A stretch of 64,000 nucleotides of DNA from Clostridium sp. C105KSO13 (GTDB taxonomy: Bacteria > Bacillota > Clostridia > Lachnospirales > Lachnospiraceae). The DNA is taken from assembly GCF_001517425.1 (NCBI RefSeq), contig NZ_FBWL01000161.1, forward strand, positions 20,423 through 84,422. Reading direction: 5' to 3'. The first letter of the stretch is position 1; every line of letters starts with the position of its first letter. A program made the translations under genes and the position numbers. The notes beneath the pieces are model-generated. The model searched no databases, had not been told where the DNA came from, and worked only from the letters and a program-made list of their open reading frames with translations. This document shows positions 20,429 through 32,257 of this stretch, piece by piece.

Positions 20429-22781
<2,353 letters not shown>

Positions 22782-22782
22782 A

Positions 22783-24291
22783 TTAACACCTGCTCTTCTT
22801 AAATTCCTTCGCCGTCTCCACAATTTTTTCTGTCAGCTCACCCGTAAGAACTTTTTTGTCTTCAATCTCTTTCCCAATCTCCGGATGGGCCGTGTCGAAG
22901 TAATGCAGCATATCCATTTGGCACTGTTTTACCTTTTTCTTCTCAACATCCAAAAATAATTTATGAGTTGCCGCGCACAGAGTAATCACCTGCTCATGCA
23001 TACTCAAAGGATGACTTAAAGGCTGTTTCAAAAGCTCCATCAGCCCGCTGCCGTACTGCAGCTGTTCTTTCGTTGCTGCATCCAGATCTGAACTGAACTG
23101 TGTAAACACCTCCATCTCACGATACTGAGCAAGGTCAATACGAATACTTCCTGCGGCCTTCTTCATGGCTTTTGTCTGAGCGGCTCCACCCACACGGGAT
23201 ACAGAAAGTCCTACGTTGACCGCCGGTCTCATGCCGGAAAAGAACAGATCACTTTCCAGGAATATCTGGCCGTCTGTAATGGATATAACATTAGTCGGAA
23301 TATAAGCGGATACGTCACCCGCCTGTGTTTCAATAATAGGAAGTGCCGTAATAGAGCCGCCTCCTTTGGCCTCACTTAGACGGCTGGACCTCTCTAAAAG
23401 TCTGGAGTGCAGATAAAATACATCTCCAGGATAAGCTTCCCGTCCCGGTGATCTTCCCAGCAGCAAGGACAACGCGCGGTAAGCAACCGCATGTTTAGAC
23501 AAATCATCATACACAATCAGTACATCTTTCCCCTGATACATAAAATGCTCTGCCAGAGCTGTTCCCGCATAAGGTGCAATATACTGGAGCGGTGCACAAT
23601 CACTTGCAGTGGAGGAAAGTACTATGGTATAGTCCATAGCACCGTTTGCCGATAAAGTATTGACCACCTTTGCCACTGTAGATGCCTTCTGTCCGATTGC
23701 AACATATATGCATATTACATCTTTTCCTTTCTGATTGATAATCGCGTCCAGAGTTATAGACGTCTTACCCGTCTGTCTGTCCCCGATAATCAGCTCTCTT
23801 TGTCCGCGTCCTATAGGAAACATGGCATCAATAGACAAAATACCTGTCTCAAGAGGCACGGAAACCGATTTACGGTCGATGATGCCCGGGGCCTCCTCTT
23901 CAATCGGCCGGTAATCATCTGCGGGAATTTCACCTTTCCCGTCAATGGGCGCACCCAGAGAGTTCACAACTCTTCCTATATACTTGTCTCCAACCGGAAC
24001 ACCGGCTCTTTTCTTTGTACGGCTTACTTTTGTGCCTTCTTTGATTCCTGTCTCATGTCCAAAAAGGATGCATCCTACAGAGTCCTTGCGGATATCCTGT
24101 ACCATTCCCTTCAGCCCGTTTTCAAAAGTCACAATTTCCCCGTACATGGCGTGATCAATCCCGTAAACAGTGGCAATGCCGTCCCCTACTGAGATGACAG
24201 TTCCAACTTCACTGTTCTTGCTGATTGCATCAAAATTTTCTATCTCATTCTTCAGAATAGAAATAATTTCATCTGAATTGATTGAACTCAC
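22783..24291 (-). CDS. atpA: F-type ATP synthase alpha subunit (GTG start)
   Basis: 502-aa non-catalytic nucleotide-binding subunit. P-loop [59 protein letters not shown] and [14 protein letters not shown] are all intact. Start chosen at GTG 24291 ([13 protein letters not shown]), because a strong GGAGG sits 7 nt upstream and translation would begin just after the delta stop (24297). The open frame runs further, to 24351, but only into delta. Confidence 0.96.
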   Translation of the reverse strand: MSSINSDEIISILKNEIENFDAISKNSEVGTVISVGDGIATVYGIDHAMYGEIVTFENGLKGMVQDIRKDSVGCILFGHETGIKEGTKVSRTKKRAGVPVGDKYIGRVVNSLGAPIDGKGEIPADDYRPIEEEAPGIIDRKSVSVPLETGILSIDAMFPIGRGQRELIIGDRQTGKTSITLDAIINQKGKDVICIYVAIGQKASTVAKVVNTLSANGAMDYTIVLSSTASDCAPLQYIAPYAGTALAEHFMYQGKDVLIVYDDLSKHAVAYRALSLLLGRSPGREAYPGDVFYLHSRLLERSSRLSEAKGGGSITALPIIETQAGDVSAYIPTNVISITDGQIFLESDLFFSGMRPAVNVGLSVSRVGGAAQTKAMKKAAGSIRIDLAQYREMEVFTQFSSDLDAATKEQLQYGSGLMELLKQPLSHPLSMHEQVITLCAATHKLFLDVEKKKVKQCQMDMLHYFDTAHPEIGKEIEDKKVLTGELTEKIVETAKEFKKSRC

Positions 24292-24296
24292 CTTGT

Positions 24297-24833
24297 TCAC
24301 CTCCAGGTCAATTTTTCTTCTAATCGATTCAGGCGTCCTTTCAGACTCCAATCGTACTCGTCGCCCTTTACATACAGCACAAAACCGCCGAGCAGTTCCT
24401 TATCTTCTCTGATTTCAACATCTGCCCTGCGGGCATCATATTTTTTACACAGAAACGCCTGTATTTGTTTTAACTGCACCTCGCTTGGAGGTTCTACACA
24501 TGTCAGTACCGCTTTCAGAATCTGGTTCTGTTCGTCGCAGTATCTGTCATATGCCGTGAAAATGTCCGTGAGTAGGTTTATCCTCTGATATCTGCACGTC
24601 ACTTTCAGAAAATTCCTGATTTCTTCAGGGAATACCTTATCTATCACCTTGCGCTTATGTTCTTCCGGGATAGTCGGGTTTAAAAGGGCATCGTGAAGCT
24701 GGGGTGCCCTGGCAAAAATTTCCTTTGTTTTTTGTATGTCTTCCTCAGGAACATTCAGCTCATACAGCACACGCGCATATCGCACTGCCGCCTGTGGACA
24801 GTACTTATGGTTAGTCGTTGTCCAAGTCTTCAT
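24297..24833 (-). CDS. atpH: F-type ATP synthase delta subunit
   Basis: About 178-aa stator subunit joining the b stalk to the F1 head. N-terminal helical domain ([19 protein letters not shown]), C-terminal conserved strand ([30 protein letters not shown]). Start at ATG 24833 is favoured ([20 protein letters not shown]), as it gives normal family length and overlaps atpF by only 23 bp; the open frame upstream to 24902 lies inside atpF. Confidence 0.92.
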   Translation of the reverse strand: MKTWTTTNHKYCPQAAVRYARVLYELNVPEEDIQKTKEIFARAPQLHDALLNPTIPEEHKRKVIDKVFPEEIRNFLKVTCRYQRINLLTDIFTAYDRYCDEQNQILKAVLTCVEPPSEVQLKQIQAFLCKKYDARRADVEIREDKELLGGFVLYVKGDEYDWSLKGRLNRLEEKLTWR

Positions 24834-25326
24834 GCGTATCACCTGCTTCTTCCAGAAATTGATTATAAATCCCCTGATTTCCTTGATTCTCTGTCTTTTC
24901 ACTTACAAGCTTTGCGGCTGCTGCCATAGCAAGACCTGCAATCTCCGACTGCAGCGCTTTCTTTGTCTGCTCCTGCTCCAATTGAATATTAGACTTGGCA
25001 GAATCCAACAAGCTTCCGGCTTTTTCATCAGCCTCAGCCACAATTCTGTCATACTCGGCTTTCGCCTGCACCTGTGCTTTTTCCACAATCTTGACAGACT
25101 CTTCCTTAGCTCCGGACAGAGCTGTTGTATATTCCCGTTTCATCTGTGCAGCCTCTTCCTGAGCAGCACTGGCGTTATTCAAGCCGTCAGCAATCAGTTT
25201 TTCACGCTTTTCCATGATATTAGTAACCGGTTTGATTAAAAACTTTTTCAACAAAAGATAGAAAACAACAAGGTTTATAATGGTAAAGAGAAGGCTGCTC
25301 ACATTTAATTGTAACACCTGTCCCAC
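24811..25326 (-). CDS. atpF: F-type ATP synthase b subunit
   Basis: 171-aa peripheral stalk subunit with one N-terminal membrane helix (LLFTIINLVVFYLLLKKFLIKPV) and a long charged coiled coil (IMEKREKLIADGLNNASAAQEEA...). Length is normal. It lies between atpE (23 bp upstream) and atpH, which it overlaps. Confidence 0.95.
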   Translation of the reverse strand: MGQVLQLNVSSLLFTIINLVVFYLLLKKFLIKPVTNIMEKREKLIADGLNNASAAQEEAAQMKREYTTALSGAKEESVKIVEKAQVQAKAEYDRIVAEADEKAGSLLDSAKSNIQLEQEQTKKALQSEIAGLAMAAAAKLVSEKTENQGNQGIYNQFLEEAGDTHEDLDND

Positions 25327-25349
25327 CTGCCTTTCTAAGTAACTGTTAT

Positions 25350-25568
25350 TTATTTCAAAAGTAAAATAATCAACAAACCGATAATAAATCCGTAAATAGC
25401 TGTTGCCTCAGCCAGCGCACACCCAAGAATAAGATTCTTACTGATCTTGCCCTCTGCCTCCGGCTGTCTTGCGATTGCATCCACTGCTTTTCCTGTTGCC
25501 AAGCCAATACCGATACCTGCACCAACACCTGTCAAAACTGCTATAGCTGCTCCAATTGCGATTGTCAT
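25350..25568 (-). CDS. atpE: F-type ATP synthase c subunit (rotor ring)
   Basis: 72-aa two-helix hairpin from the ATG at 25568 ([14 protein letters not shown]), preceded by AAAGGAGA. Contains the loop ARQPEAEGK and the ion-carrying Glu in [13 protein letters not shown]. Na+-type rings have Gln in helix 1 (GQG) and ES(T) around the Glu; here these are GIGIG and AEAT, so a proton-coupled ring is the simpler reading. This contrasts with the Na+-type V-ATPase K subunit at 2816-3292. Confidence 0.95.
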   Translation of the reverse strand: MTIAIGAAIAVLTGVGAGIGIGLATGKAVDAIARQPEAEGKISKNLILGCALAEATAIYGFIIGLLIILLLK

Positions 25569-25627
25569 AATATTAATCTCCTTTATACTTTTTTTAATCA
25601 TCTTTAAATTCTTTTTGTTTGTCCCTC

Positions 25628-26338
25628 TTACTCTTGTTCCTCGTTCATAAACAATGCCGTCAGGAACACAAATACATAGGCCTGTAAAAACCCGTCAAAT
25701 ATATCAAAGTAAAAGCTAAATGGTATGGGCACCAGCACCGGAGCAACCAGCTTTAAGAGCTCCATAATGACAAAGGCTCCCAGCACGTTGCCAAACAGCC
25801 GCATACAAAGAGACAACGGACGGATTATAATCTCCAAAATGAGTATAGGCGCCACAACGGGTACCGGCTCTGCAAAATGTTTGACCCAATGCTTCACTCC
25901 ATTTCTGTGTATTCCTGAATATTCAATCAGGAACATACTCATAATAGCCAGTGCCGCCGTTACATTCAAATCCTTTGTAGGCGGCTTAAAACCAAACAGA
26001 CCTATAATGTTCGAAATGCCCAGATAGAGAATCACAGTAATCAAATATGGGACATAGCGCTTATTCTCCCTGCCCATAACATCCACAAAGAAGTCCTGTA
26101 TCCAGCCAATTGCGGATTCCAGCACAAGCTGCTTCTTCCCTGGGTTCTCCACACGAAGATTCCGAACCAAAATGATGGAAAGCAGAATCACAACTGCCAT
26201 GATAATCCAGGTGACGACAATTGATTCCGACACGCTGATCCCGCCGAAGACAGGAATCGTAAACACAGTTTCCACATTCAACTCTTCCAACAAGTTCTTT
26301 GTTAAACTTTCCGTATTGCTCCCTCCCTTTCTTTTCAT
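25628..26338 (-). CDS. atpB: F-type ATP synthase a subunit
   Basis: Up to 236 aa with five to six membrane helices. The essential stator Arg is in [20 protein letters not shown], and the last helix has [20 protein letters not shown]. The start at ATG 26338 ([12 protein letters not shown]) is uncertain: a strong GGGAGGGAG lies just inside this frame, so initiation could occur at a TTG or GTG some 12-20 codons later. First gene of the operon atpBEFHAGDC; no atpI is seen. Confidence 0.94.
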   Translation of the reverse strand: MKRKGGSNTESLTKNLLEELNVETVFTIPVFGGISVSESIVVTWIIMAVVILLSIILVRNLRVENPGKKQLVLESAIGWIQDFFVDVMGRENKRYVPYLITVILYLGISNIIGLFGFKPPTKDLNVTAALAIMSMFLIEYSGIHRNGVKHWVKHFAEPVPVVAPILILEIIIRPLSLCMRLFGNVLGAFVIMELLKLVAPVLVPIPFSFYFDIFDGFLQAYVFVFLTALFMNEEQE

Positions 26339-26340
26339 AT

Positions 26341-26451
26341 TTATTTGTTTAATGGACTGCCGGGGTATTTCTTCATGGTTTTCCGTGTAAATAAAAAAGG
26401 AAATTTCGTTCTCGAAATTCCATCCCCGTCCCCCCTTCCAGGGCGCATCAT
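26341..26451 (-). CDS. Possible leader ORF (36 aa) upstream of atpB
   Basis: A 36-codon ORF starting ATGATG at 26451 and ending at 26341, two bases before the atpB start codon. It runs straight through the terminator-like hairpin at 26392-26421. A GGGG stretch is 0-3 nt upstream, which is too close for a good ribosome site. The sequence (MMRPGRGDGDGISR... ending MKKYPGSPLNK) has no recognised family. It may be chance, or a leader peptide that couples translation to read-through. Confidence 0.3.
   Translation of the reverse strand: MMRPGRGDGDGISRTKFPFLFTRKTMKKYPGSPLNK
26392..26421 (-). terminator. Terminator-like hairpin in the atp operon leader (attenuator candidate)
   Basis: On the minus strand, GGAATTTCG AGA ACGAAATTTCC followed by TTTTTTATTT is a textbook intrinsic terminator. 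It lies between the operon promoter (26469-26497) and atpB (26338), pointing into the operon. This is an attenuator layout, or a trap for upstream transcription if another promoter is used. Confidence 0.6.
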
Positions 26452-26468
26452 CCCCAAAAGGTGTCTAA

Positions 26469-26497
26469 AGTTTACACCCAAACTTTTAGCTTGTCAA
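26469..26497 (-). promoter_or_regulatory. Promoter of the F-ATPase operon
   Basis: On the minus strand TTGACA (26497-26492), a 17-nt spacer and TAAACT (26474-26469). The predicted start is about 26462, giving a leader of about 125 nt before atpB. Confidence 0.7.
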
Positions 26498-26850
26498 CGA
26501 TAAAAGATGACAAGTTTCGCATATTTAATGGTAGAAACTTTTTATCAAACTTTCATGCGATTTAATACAAATTTTATAGATTTTCATTAAGTTTTAAACT
26601 TAAGCTTTTCTCTTGGATAGAGGGCGCACCCCAAAAGCGTTAATTGACTCCATATGCCGCCCTTAAAGCACCGTTTTTTTCGTTATTTTACCCATAATAA
26701 TGCCCAAATTTCTATAATACATACAAAATTCCGCATATTTGGAATATACTATTATATATCAAGGGTTCCAAAGTTATGCTTTTTCATGAAAGCATGAAAC
26801 ACATAACCTTTTGACCCTCGTATTAGCTTAATATTTAAAGAGGATTTGTT
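26498..26850. other. A/T-rich intergenic region between atpB and the YwaF-like gene
   Basis: About 350 bp with no convincing ORF. It holds A/T-rich sequence and a copy of the long palindromic repeat at 26762-26818. Promoters for the plus-strand YwaF-like gene must lie here, but I see no clear -35/-10 pair. Confidence 0.5.
26762..26818. repeat. Long palindromic repeat, copy 1
   Basis: Imperfect palindrome of about 57 bp: AGGGTTCCAAAG, TTATGCTTTTTCATG, then CATGAAACACATAA and CTTTTGACCCT. It matches the two copies at 29045-29104 and 29192-29250 with several changes, most of which keep the pairing. Confidence 0.75.
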
Positions 26851-27525
26851 ATGAGTAAATTTAGAGCGAATAGTCTTTACAAGCTTAATATAATTTTTTT
26901 TGGGTGCGGTCTTCTGATGACCGGCAGCGAGGTGTGGAAACAATGGTATCTTACCTTTGTCTTGAACGGAGGCCGCTATCAGTGGTGGTTTTTCCCTTTT
27001 CAATTATGCAGTGTGCCAATGTATATTCTCCTGATTCTCCCCTGGATCAGGAACTTTCGCGCCCGTAATGCTTTTCTTACTTTTCTTATGTGTTATGGGC
27101 TTTTAGGCGGGCTCGCCGTCTTTTCTGATACCAGTGGGCTAAAGTATCCTGTGCTTAGTCTTACATTGCATTCCTATCTGTGGCATATTGTTCTAATTAT
27201 AGTTGGCACACTAGCCGGTGCTGTCTGTATCAGGGAAAACCGGGATCATATTCTCAGTCCCCGTCTTTTTATAGACGGCACCTTGCTTTATTTTCTTTGC
27301 TGCCTTATCGCTTCTTTTATAAATCGTCTTTTTGGCACCTTGGGCACAATCAATATGTTTTATATTAATCCTTATTACAAAATGCAGCAGATTGGTTTCG
27401 CTTCCCTTGTGCAATACTGTGGAAATGACCTGGCTATTTTCATTTATATTTTAGCAACAGTTTTCGGAGCCTCCATTCTATTTTCTATCTGGTCGCTCAT
27501 TTCTCATTTTTCCTGTTCCTCATGA
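26851..27525 (+). CDS. YwaF/TIGR02206-like integral membrane protein
   Basis: 224 aa with about six to seven membrane segments. Sequence features such as GSEVWKQWY and WWFFPFQLCSVPMYILLILP resemble the YwaF family (membrane proteins of unknown function related to TMEM164). Start at ATG 26851 with AGAGGA about 7 nt upstream. Its 3' end overlaps the convergent gene at 27504-28379 by 22 bp. Confidence 0.75.
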   Translation: MSKFRANSLYKLNIIFFGCGLLMTGSEVWKQWYLTFVLNGGRYQWWFFPFQLCSVPMYILLILPWIRNFRARNAFLTFLMCYGLLGGLAVFSDTSGLKYPVLSLTLHSYLWHIVLIIVGTLAGAVCIRENRDHILSPRLFIDGTLLYFLCCLIASFINRLFGTLGTINMFYINPYYKMQQIGFASLVQYCGNDLAIFIYILATVFGASILFSIWSLISHFSCSS

Positions 27526-28379
27526 TTCTTTGTTTCTGTCTGAATCATTTTTAAGAAATCCCGGTTTTCCTTCTTTTTACTAGGAATAAACCTTTTCACC
27601 AGACTGCCCTTTCCTCTATTCTTCACATAAATGTACCCTATTACAGAAAATATAGCTGCTCCGATGAAGTTCACCATAAGATCTTTCATTGTATCTATGA
27701 GACCAATATCCAGATAACCGCCCAGTCCCAAATCCTTTCCATGTATCACCACACTGGTGATGTCGCCGATTTCTGCCGGCACATTCCGCCCCTCCGAATT
27801 CAGCATAACAGATTTAATCGTATGAATCACCGTATCTTTCTGCATATCATAACCCAGGATGTGGTCCATGCCAAATTCAAAGAATTCCCATATTACCCCA
27901 ATCGTCATTGAAAAACAGAATGCTACAATCGCCGTAAACAACGGTGAAAGTTGAAATACCAGTTTTTCGCTCCGATTTAATAAGTCCACCATCGAAAACC
28001 CTATGGCTGCCGCCAGGAACCCATTGATAGTGTGCAGAATCATGTCCCAGAATGGATATACAAGATAAAATTCACTGATTTCTCCGAGAATTTCCGCAGC
28101 AAATATAAAAATAAGAATAATAATTTCCAAAGTGGTAGGCAGTTCTACTTTCATAGTTACCTGCACAAAGCTAGGGATAATCAGAAGCAGCAAGGTCAAT
28201 ATACACAAAAACACATTCTCATAGTTTCTATTAAAAATCTGTAAAACCATAACAGCAATTACAAGCAGTCGCAAAATAAAATACACCAGAAATGAGCTTC
28301 TATGCTCCCTCTGTTCCATCTGAAGTGCCTTCCATATAGTTCGGAAACGATGTCTGTTTTTCTTTCTGCTATTTTTCAC
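27504..28379 (-). CDS. DUF2238/YjdF-like membrane protein
   Basis: 291 aa with six or so membrane helices, preceded by a basic N-terminus (MKNSRKKNRHRFR). Conserved-looking segments: FWDMILHTINGFLAAAIGFSMVDLLN, GVIWEFFEFGMDHILGYDMQKDT and DTMKDLMVNFIGAAIFSVIGY. The D/H/E-rich membrane-proximal motifs resemble the YjdF/DUF2238 family, whose function is not established. The cytoplasmic tail is Lys/Glu rich. Confidence 0.7.
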   Translation of the reverse strand: MKNSRKKNRHRFRTIWKALQMEQREHRSSFLVYFILRLLVIAVMVLQIFNRNYENVFLCILTLLLLIIPSFVQVTMKVELPTTLEIIILIFIFAAEILGEISEFYLVYPFWDMILHTINGFLAAAIGFSMVDLLNRSEKLVFQLSPLFTAIVAFCFSMTIGVIWEFFEFGMDHILGYDMQKDTVIHTIKSVMLNSEGRNVPAEIGDITSVVIHGKDLGLGGYLDIGLIDTMKDLMVNFIGAAIFSVIGYIYVKNRGKGSLVKRFIPSKKKENRDFLKMIQTETKNHEEQEK

Positions 28380-28424
28380 CTTTTAGCCCCTCTCGTTAAA
28401 ATGAGAATATTCTGAAAACGGTGC

Positions 28425-29009
28425 TCAAAAGGGTCTGACCCCTTTTTTCACCTTTTGATATACATAAGAGACCGGAAGTCCCACTACATTATAATAGTTC
28501 CCTTCTATCTTATCTATATAGGCTGCAAACTTTCCCTGGATTCCATACGCCCCTGCCTTATCCATGGGTTCTTTACTGCGAATGTATCTTTGGATTTCTT
28601 CATCTTCCATCTCATGTACATACACTTTTGTTTCTTCTGCGTGGCTGGTGATCCGGCTGCTGCCGCTGCTGTCATAGTCTAGAATTGCCACTCCGGTAAA
28701 TACCTGGTGAGCCCTTCCCTGTAAGCTTTTCAGCATGTAATATGCCTCGTTTTCATCCTTGGGTTTTCCTAAAATCTTATTGTCCTGTACCACAATTGTA
28801 TCTGCACCGATTACTATCATATTTCTTGCGTCCTGCTCTGACGCAACATTCTCTGCTTTCATTAAAGAGAGCTCTTTTACGATTTCTTCCGGCAGGACGC
28901 TTTTATAATATTCCTCTTTATGGCTTACTGCAATCTCAAATTTCAGTCCTATTAATTCCAGCAGCTCTTTCCGGCGGGGAGAACCGGAGGCCAGTATAAT
29001 TCTTTTCAT
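28425..29009 (-). CDS. maf: Maf nucleoside triphosphate pyrophosphatase
   Basis: 194-aa Maf/YhdE-type house-cleaning NTP pyrophosphatase acting on non-canonical or dTTP/UTP-type nucleotides, linked to septum control. Motifs: MKRIILASGSPRRKELLELIG, VIGADTIVVQDNKILGKPKD and GAYGIQGKFAAYIDKIEGNYYNVVGLP. The last codons (KKGVRPF, stop TGA) are encoded by a short GGGGTCAGACCC palindrome, so the C-terminus seems to have been extended or replaced by a repeat. Confidence 0.94.
   Translation of the reverse strand: MKRIILASGSPRRKELLELIGLKFEIAVSHKEEYYKSVLPEEIVKELSLMKAENVASEQDARNMIVIGADTIVVQDNKILGKPKDENEAYYMLKSLQGRAHQVFTGVAILDYDSSGSSRITSHAEETKVYVHEMEDEEIQRYIRSKEPMDKAGAYGIQGKFAAYIDKIEGNYYNVVGLPVSYVYQKVKKGVRPF
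28431..28451. repeat. Short palindrome at the 3' end of maf
   Basis: AAAAGGGTCTGACCCCTTTT, same class as 21851-21871 and 31362-31384. It encodes the last residues of Maf on the minus strand. Confidence 0.6.
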
Positions 29010-29044
29010 TATTTTTCAAAATCCTTCCAGACTTCTTTCTTTTT

Positions 29045-29104
29045 GCGGGTCCCAAAGTCATGCTTTTTCATGCAACCATGAAACGCATGACCTTTTGACC
29101 CTGG
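29045..29104. repeat. Long palindromic repeat, copy 2
   Basis: GCGGGTCCCAAAGTCATGC, TTTTTCATG, CAACCATGAAACGCATGAC, CTTTTGACCCTGG: an imperfect stem-loop of about 60 bp. It is identical in its core to copy 3. Confidence 0.85.
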
Positions 29105-29191
29105 ATACCTACGGATTGCTACGCACTTTGTGCTCCCGCAATCCGCAAAACATTCGAAATCCGCCCTGTTCGGGCTACTTTCTCATGTTTT

Positions 29192-29250
29192 GCGGGTCCC
29201 AAAGTCATGCTTTTTCATGCAACCATGAAACGCATGACCTTTTGACCCTG
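29192..29250. repeat. Long palindromic repeat, copy 3
   Basis: Same sequence as copy 2 over about 58 bp (GCGGGTCCCAAAGTCATGC ... GCATGACCTTTTGACCCTGG). Confidence 0.85.
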
Positions 29251-29425
29251 GTATCATATTATAGCATGTTATACTTTACTTAAACACTTTAAATTAGGGA
29301 AATATGTGTATTCTCATATGATACTCATCTTATCTCTTGTAACCTTTTTGTAATTTTGGTTGTTGTTTGTTGTGGTTTTCTTTCGCTTTATATGTGGCTT
29401 TCTGTATGTTTTATGCAATAATGCA

Positions 29426-29454
29426 TTGCTATTTTCCTGTGGTTGTTGTATAAT
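29426..29454 (+). promoter_or_regulatory. Promoter of the diol dehydratase operon
   Basis: TTGCTA (29426-29431), 17-nt spacer, perfect TATAAT (29449-29454). Predicted start at about 29461, about 40 nt before the pduC ATG. Confidence 0.7.
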
Positions 29455-29501
29455 GAAGTCATCGTAAATCGTGGGTTATTATCCGTTAGGAGAAGAGAGA
29501 G

Positions 29502-31166
29502 ATGAAAAGATCAAAACGTATTGAGGCATTGGACAGTCGTCCTGTCAATCTGGATGGTTTTATCAATGAATGGCCTGAGATGGGTTTTGTGGCAATGACA
29601 AGTCCATATGACCCTGAACCCTCTATTAAAATAGAAAACGGCAGGATTACAGAACTGGATGGAAAGAAGAGAGAAGATTTTGACTTTATCGACCAGTTTA
29701 TTGCCGACTATGCAATTAACATCGAACGAGCAGAAAAGTCTATGGCTGTTTCTTCCCTGGACATTGCGCGTATGATTGTGGACATTCATGTATCCAGAAA
29801 AGAGATTTTGGAACTTGTCAGTGGTATCACCCCTGCCAAGATGACAGAAGTCATGAACCATTTAAATGTTGTAGAGCTGATGATGGGAATGCAGAAAATC
29901 CGGGCCCGCAGAACTCCGGGTAATCAGGCACACATTACCAACCTGAAGGACGATCCGGTGCAGATAGCCGCAGATGCCGCAGAAGGTGCACTCCGCGGGT
30001 TTGCAGAGGAAGAGACCACTATGGGTGTTGCCAGATATGCTCCCTTAAGCGCCATAGGTCTTTTAATCGGCTCTCAGGTAGGACGCCCGGGTGTGCTCAC
30101 ACAATGTTCTGCCGAAGAGGCAACTGAACTGGAACTTGGTATCAGAGGACTCACTACATACGCTGAGACACTTTCTGTATATGGCACCGAAAAGGTATTT
30201 ATAGATGGGGATGACACCCCTTACTCTAAGGCATTTTTGAACTCAGCCTATGCTTCAAGAGGGCTGAAAGTCCGCTTCACCTCTGGCTCCGGTTCCGAGG
30301 TTTTAATGGGAAACAGTGAAAAGAAGTCCATGCTTTATCTGGAGTGCCGTTGTCTCTATGCCACAAAAGGCGCCGGCAGCCAGGGAATTCAAAATGGCTC
30401 CGTCAGCTGTATCGGAGTGCCCGGTGCAGTGCCGGGAGGTATCCGTGAAGTGATGAGCGAAAACCTGGTGGCTGCACTTTTGGGACTGGAATGTGCTTCT
30501 TCCAATGATCAGAGTTTTTCCAACTCCGACATGCGACGGACCGCAAGAACTATGCTTCAGTTTCTACCTGGAACAGATTTTATTTTCTCCGGCTACGCGG
30601 GAGAGCCTAACTACGACAATATGTTTGCAGGGTCCAACTTTGACGCCGAAGACTTTGATGATTACAACGTATTACAGAGGGACATGCAGGTGGACGGGGG
30701 CCTTCGCCCGGTTACGGAAGAAGAAGTCCTTCATGTCAGGGAAAAAGCCGCAAAAGCTGTGCAGGCAGTATTCAAATATCTTGGATTATCACCAATTTCC
30801 GATGAACAGGTAGAGGCTGTTACTTATGCTCACGGAAGCAAGGATACCCTTCCCCGGGATGTCACAGCAGATTTGATGGCCGCAGAAGATGTATTGAAAC
30901 GGGGAATTACCGGAATCGACGTAGTAAGGGCGCTTGCCGAATCAGGCTTCCAGGATATCGCAGAAAGAGTGTTGAGTATGCTCAAGCAGCGTGTTGTCGG
31001 AGATTATATGCAGACATCCGCCATTCTGGATAAAGATTTCCACGTAATGTCCGGGGTGAATACCCCCAACGACTACATGGGCCCCGGAACCGGCTATCGT
31101 GTGGAAGGAAAACGCTGGGAAGAAATTAAGAAGATTCCTCACATTATAAACCCACAGGATATATAG
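29502..31166 (+). CDS. pduC: Adenosylcobalamin-dependent propanediol/glycerol dehydratase, large subunit
   Basis: 554-aa catalytic alpha subunit (TIM barrel) converting 1,2-propanediol to propionaldehyde, or glycerol to 3-hydroxypropionaldehyde, by a radical mechanism. Sequence is PduC-like throughout: [60 protein letters not shown] and [26 protein letters not shown]. Length matches (about 550-555). AGGAGAAG ribosome site 9 nt upstream. Followed 11 bp later by the medium subunit. Diol versus glycerol preference cannot be decided from sequence. Confidence 0.96.
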   Translation: MKRSKRIEALDSRPVNLDGFINEWPEMGFVAMTSPYDPEPSIKIENGRITELDGKKREDFDFIDQFIADYAINIERAEKSMAVSSLDIARMIVDIHVSRKEILELVSGITPAKMTEVMNHLNVVELMMGMQKIRARRTPGNQAHITNLKDDPVQIAADAAEGALRGFAEEETTMGVARYAPLSAIGLLIGSQVGRPGVLTQCSAEEATELELGIRGLTTYAETLSVYGTEKVFIDGDDTPYSKAFLNSAYASRGLKVRFTSGSGSEVLMGNSEKKSMLYLECRCLYATKGAGSQGIQNGSVSCIGVPGAVPGGIREVMSENLVAALLGLECASSNDQSFSNSDMRRTARTMLQFLPGTDFIFSGYAGEPNYDNMFAGSNFDAEDFDDYNVLQRDMQVDGGLRPVTEEEVLHVREKAAKAVQAVFKYLGLSPISDEQVEAVTYAHGSKDTLPRDVTADLMAAEDVLKRGITGIDVVRALAESGFQDIAERVLSMLKQRVVGDYMQTSAILDKDFHVMSGVNTPNDYMGPGTGYRVEGKRWEEIKKIPHIINPQDI

Positions 31167-31177
31167 GAGGAGAAGAC

Positions 31178-31864
31178 ATGCAGATAAATGAAGACTTAGT
31201 AAAACAAATAACAAATGCGGTCCTCGCCCAGATGACACCGAAAGTCGGCGAGGCAAAGACAATAGATGCTCCGGCTTCCCCTGAGGTTCCGTCTATGGCA
31301 GGTCGTGAAAGAATTAATGCGGTAAAAACCTCCTACGCTTCCTATCCAAAGGCAAAAAAGGGGACGGACCCCAAAGAGGTTGTAATCGGAGTCGGCGCAG
31401 CATTTCAGAAAGAAATTCAGAAAACAATCTGCGGCATACCGCTGGCTGATGTACTGAAAAACGTAAAAGCCGGTATTGAAGAGGAAGGCATGATCCCGAG
31501 AGTTGTTAAAGTTCTGGATACCTCCGATGTTTGCTTCATGGCTCTGGAATCTGCAAAGCTGTCAGGTTCTGGTATCGGTATAGGGATTCAATCCAAAGGA
31601 ACTACCGTTATCCACCAGAGAGATTTGTACCCCCTCTCTAACCTGGAACTATTTCCCCAGGCACCTTTGATGACACTGGAAACCTACCGAAAGATTGGCC
31701 AGAATGCAGCAAAATATGTGAAGGGCGAGCAGGTCGTGCCTATTCCTTCTGCCAACGACCCCATGACCCGCCCGAAGTATCAGGTAAAGGCCGCATTGAT
31801 GCATATCGCAGAGACAGAACAGCTGGATCCCGAGACAGGCATTATCGAATGGGAGGGAAAATAA
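31178..31864 (+). CDS. pduD: Propanediol/glycerol dehydratase, medium subunit
   Basis: 228-aa beta subunit that helps bind adenosylcobalamin. The first residues ([19 protein letters not shown]) form an amphipathic helix resembling the N-terminal peptide that directs PduD into bacterial microcompartments. A linker with [11 protein letters not shown] follows; part of it is encoded by a GGGGACGGACCCC palindrome. The rest is the conserved domain ([34 protein letters not shown]). Ends one base before pduE. Confidence 0.95.
   Translation: MQINEDLVKQITNAVLAQMTPKVGEAKTIDAPASPEVPSMAGRERINAVKTSYASYPKAKKGTDPKEVVIGVGAAFQKEIQKTICGIPLADVLKNVKAGIEEEGMIPRVVKVLDTSDVCFMALESAKLSGSGIGIGIQSKGTTVIHQRDLYPLSNLELFPQAPLMTLETYRKIGQNAAKYVKGEQVVPIPSANDPMTRPKYQVKAALMHIAETEQLDPETGIIEWEGK
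31362..31384. repeat. Short palindrome inside pduD
   Basis: AAAAAAGGGGACGGACCCCAAAG in frame within the linker of pduD, where it encodes KKGTDPK. Same class as the palindromes at 21851 and 28431. Confidence 0.55.
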
Positions 31865-32257
31865 ATGCAGTATCCATTAGGCGAACACGAAGAAGAAAAA
31901 ATCACATCCAGAACTGGTAAAAAATTATCCAACATCACTCTAGATGAAGTCATGAAGAATCATATTGCTCCCGACGATATTAAAATATCAAAAGAGATGC
32001 TCAAAGCCCAGGGGCAGGTGGCAAAAGAAGCCGGAAACGACCCTATGGAAAAGAATTTTGCACGTGCTGCGGAATTGGTGGACGTGCCCGACGATGTGAT
32101 TTTGAAAATGTACGACAAGCTCCGCCCCAACCGCTCTACCAAACTGGAGCTGGTCAAGATGGCCCAGGAACTTTTGGAAAAGTATAATGCAAAAAACTGT
32201 GCACGGCTTGTTATGGAAGCCGCAGAAGTGTATGAGAAGAGAGGTATTCTGCTTTGA
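31865..32257 (+). CDS. pduE: Propanediol/glycerol dehydratase, small subunit
   Basis: 130-aa gamma subunit. The core (NITLDEVMKNHIAPDDIKISKEML ... YDKLRPNRSTKLELVKMAQELLEKYNAKNCARLVMEAAEVYEKRGIL) is typical of the family. The N-terminus lacks the long microcompartment-type peptide seen in some PduE proteins. Overlaps pduG by 4 bp. Confidence 0.95.
   Translation: MQYPLGEHEEEKITSRTGKKLSNITLDEVMKNHIAPDDIKISKEMLKAQGQVAKEAGNDPMEKNFARAAELVDVPDDVILKMYDKLRPNRSTKLELVKMAQELLEKYNAKNCARLVMEAAEVYEKRGILL

Larger units (their letters stand above)
29010..29501. other. Intergenic region between maf and pduC
   Basis: 490 bp without a supported gene. It contains two copies of the long palindromic repeat separated by about 87 bp that also has small inverted repeats (GGATTGC/GCAATCC), then an A/T-rich stretch with the promoter of the diol dehydratase operon (29426-29454). 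Confidence 0.6.
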
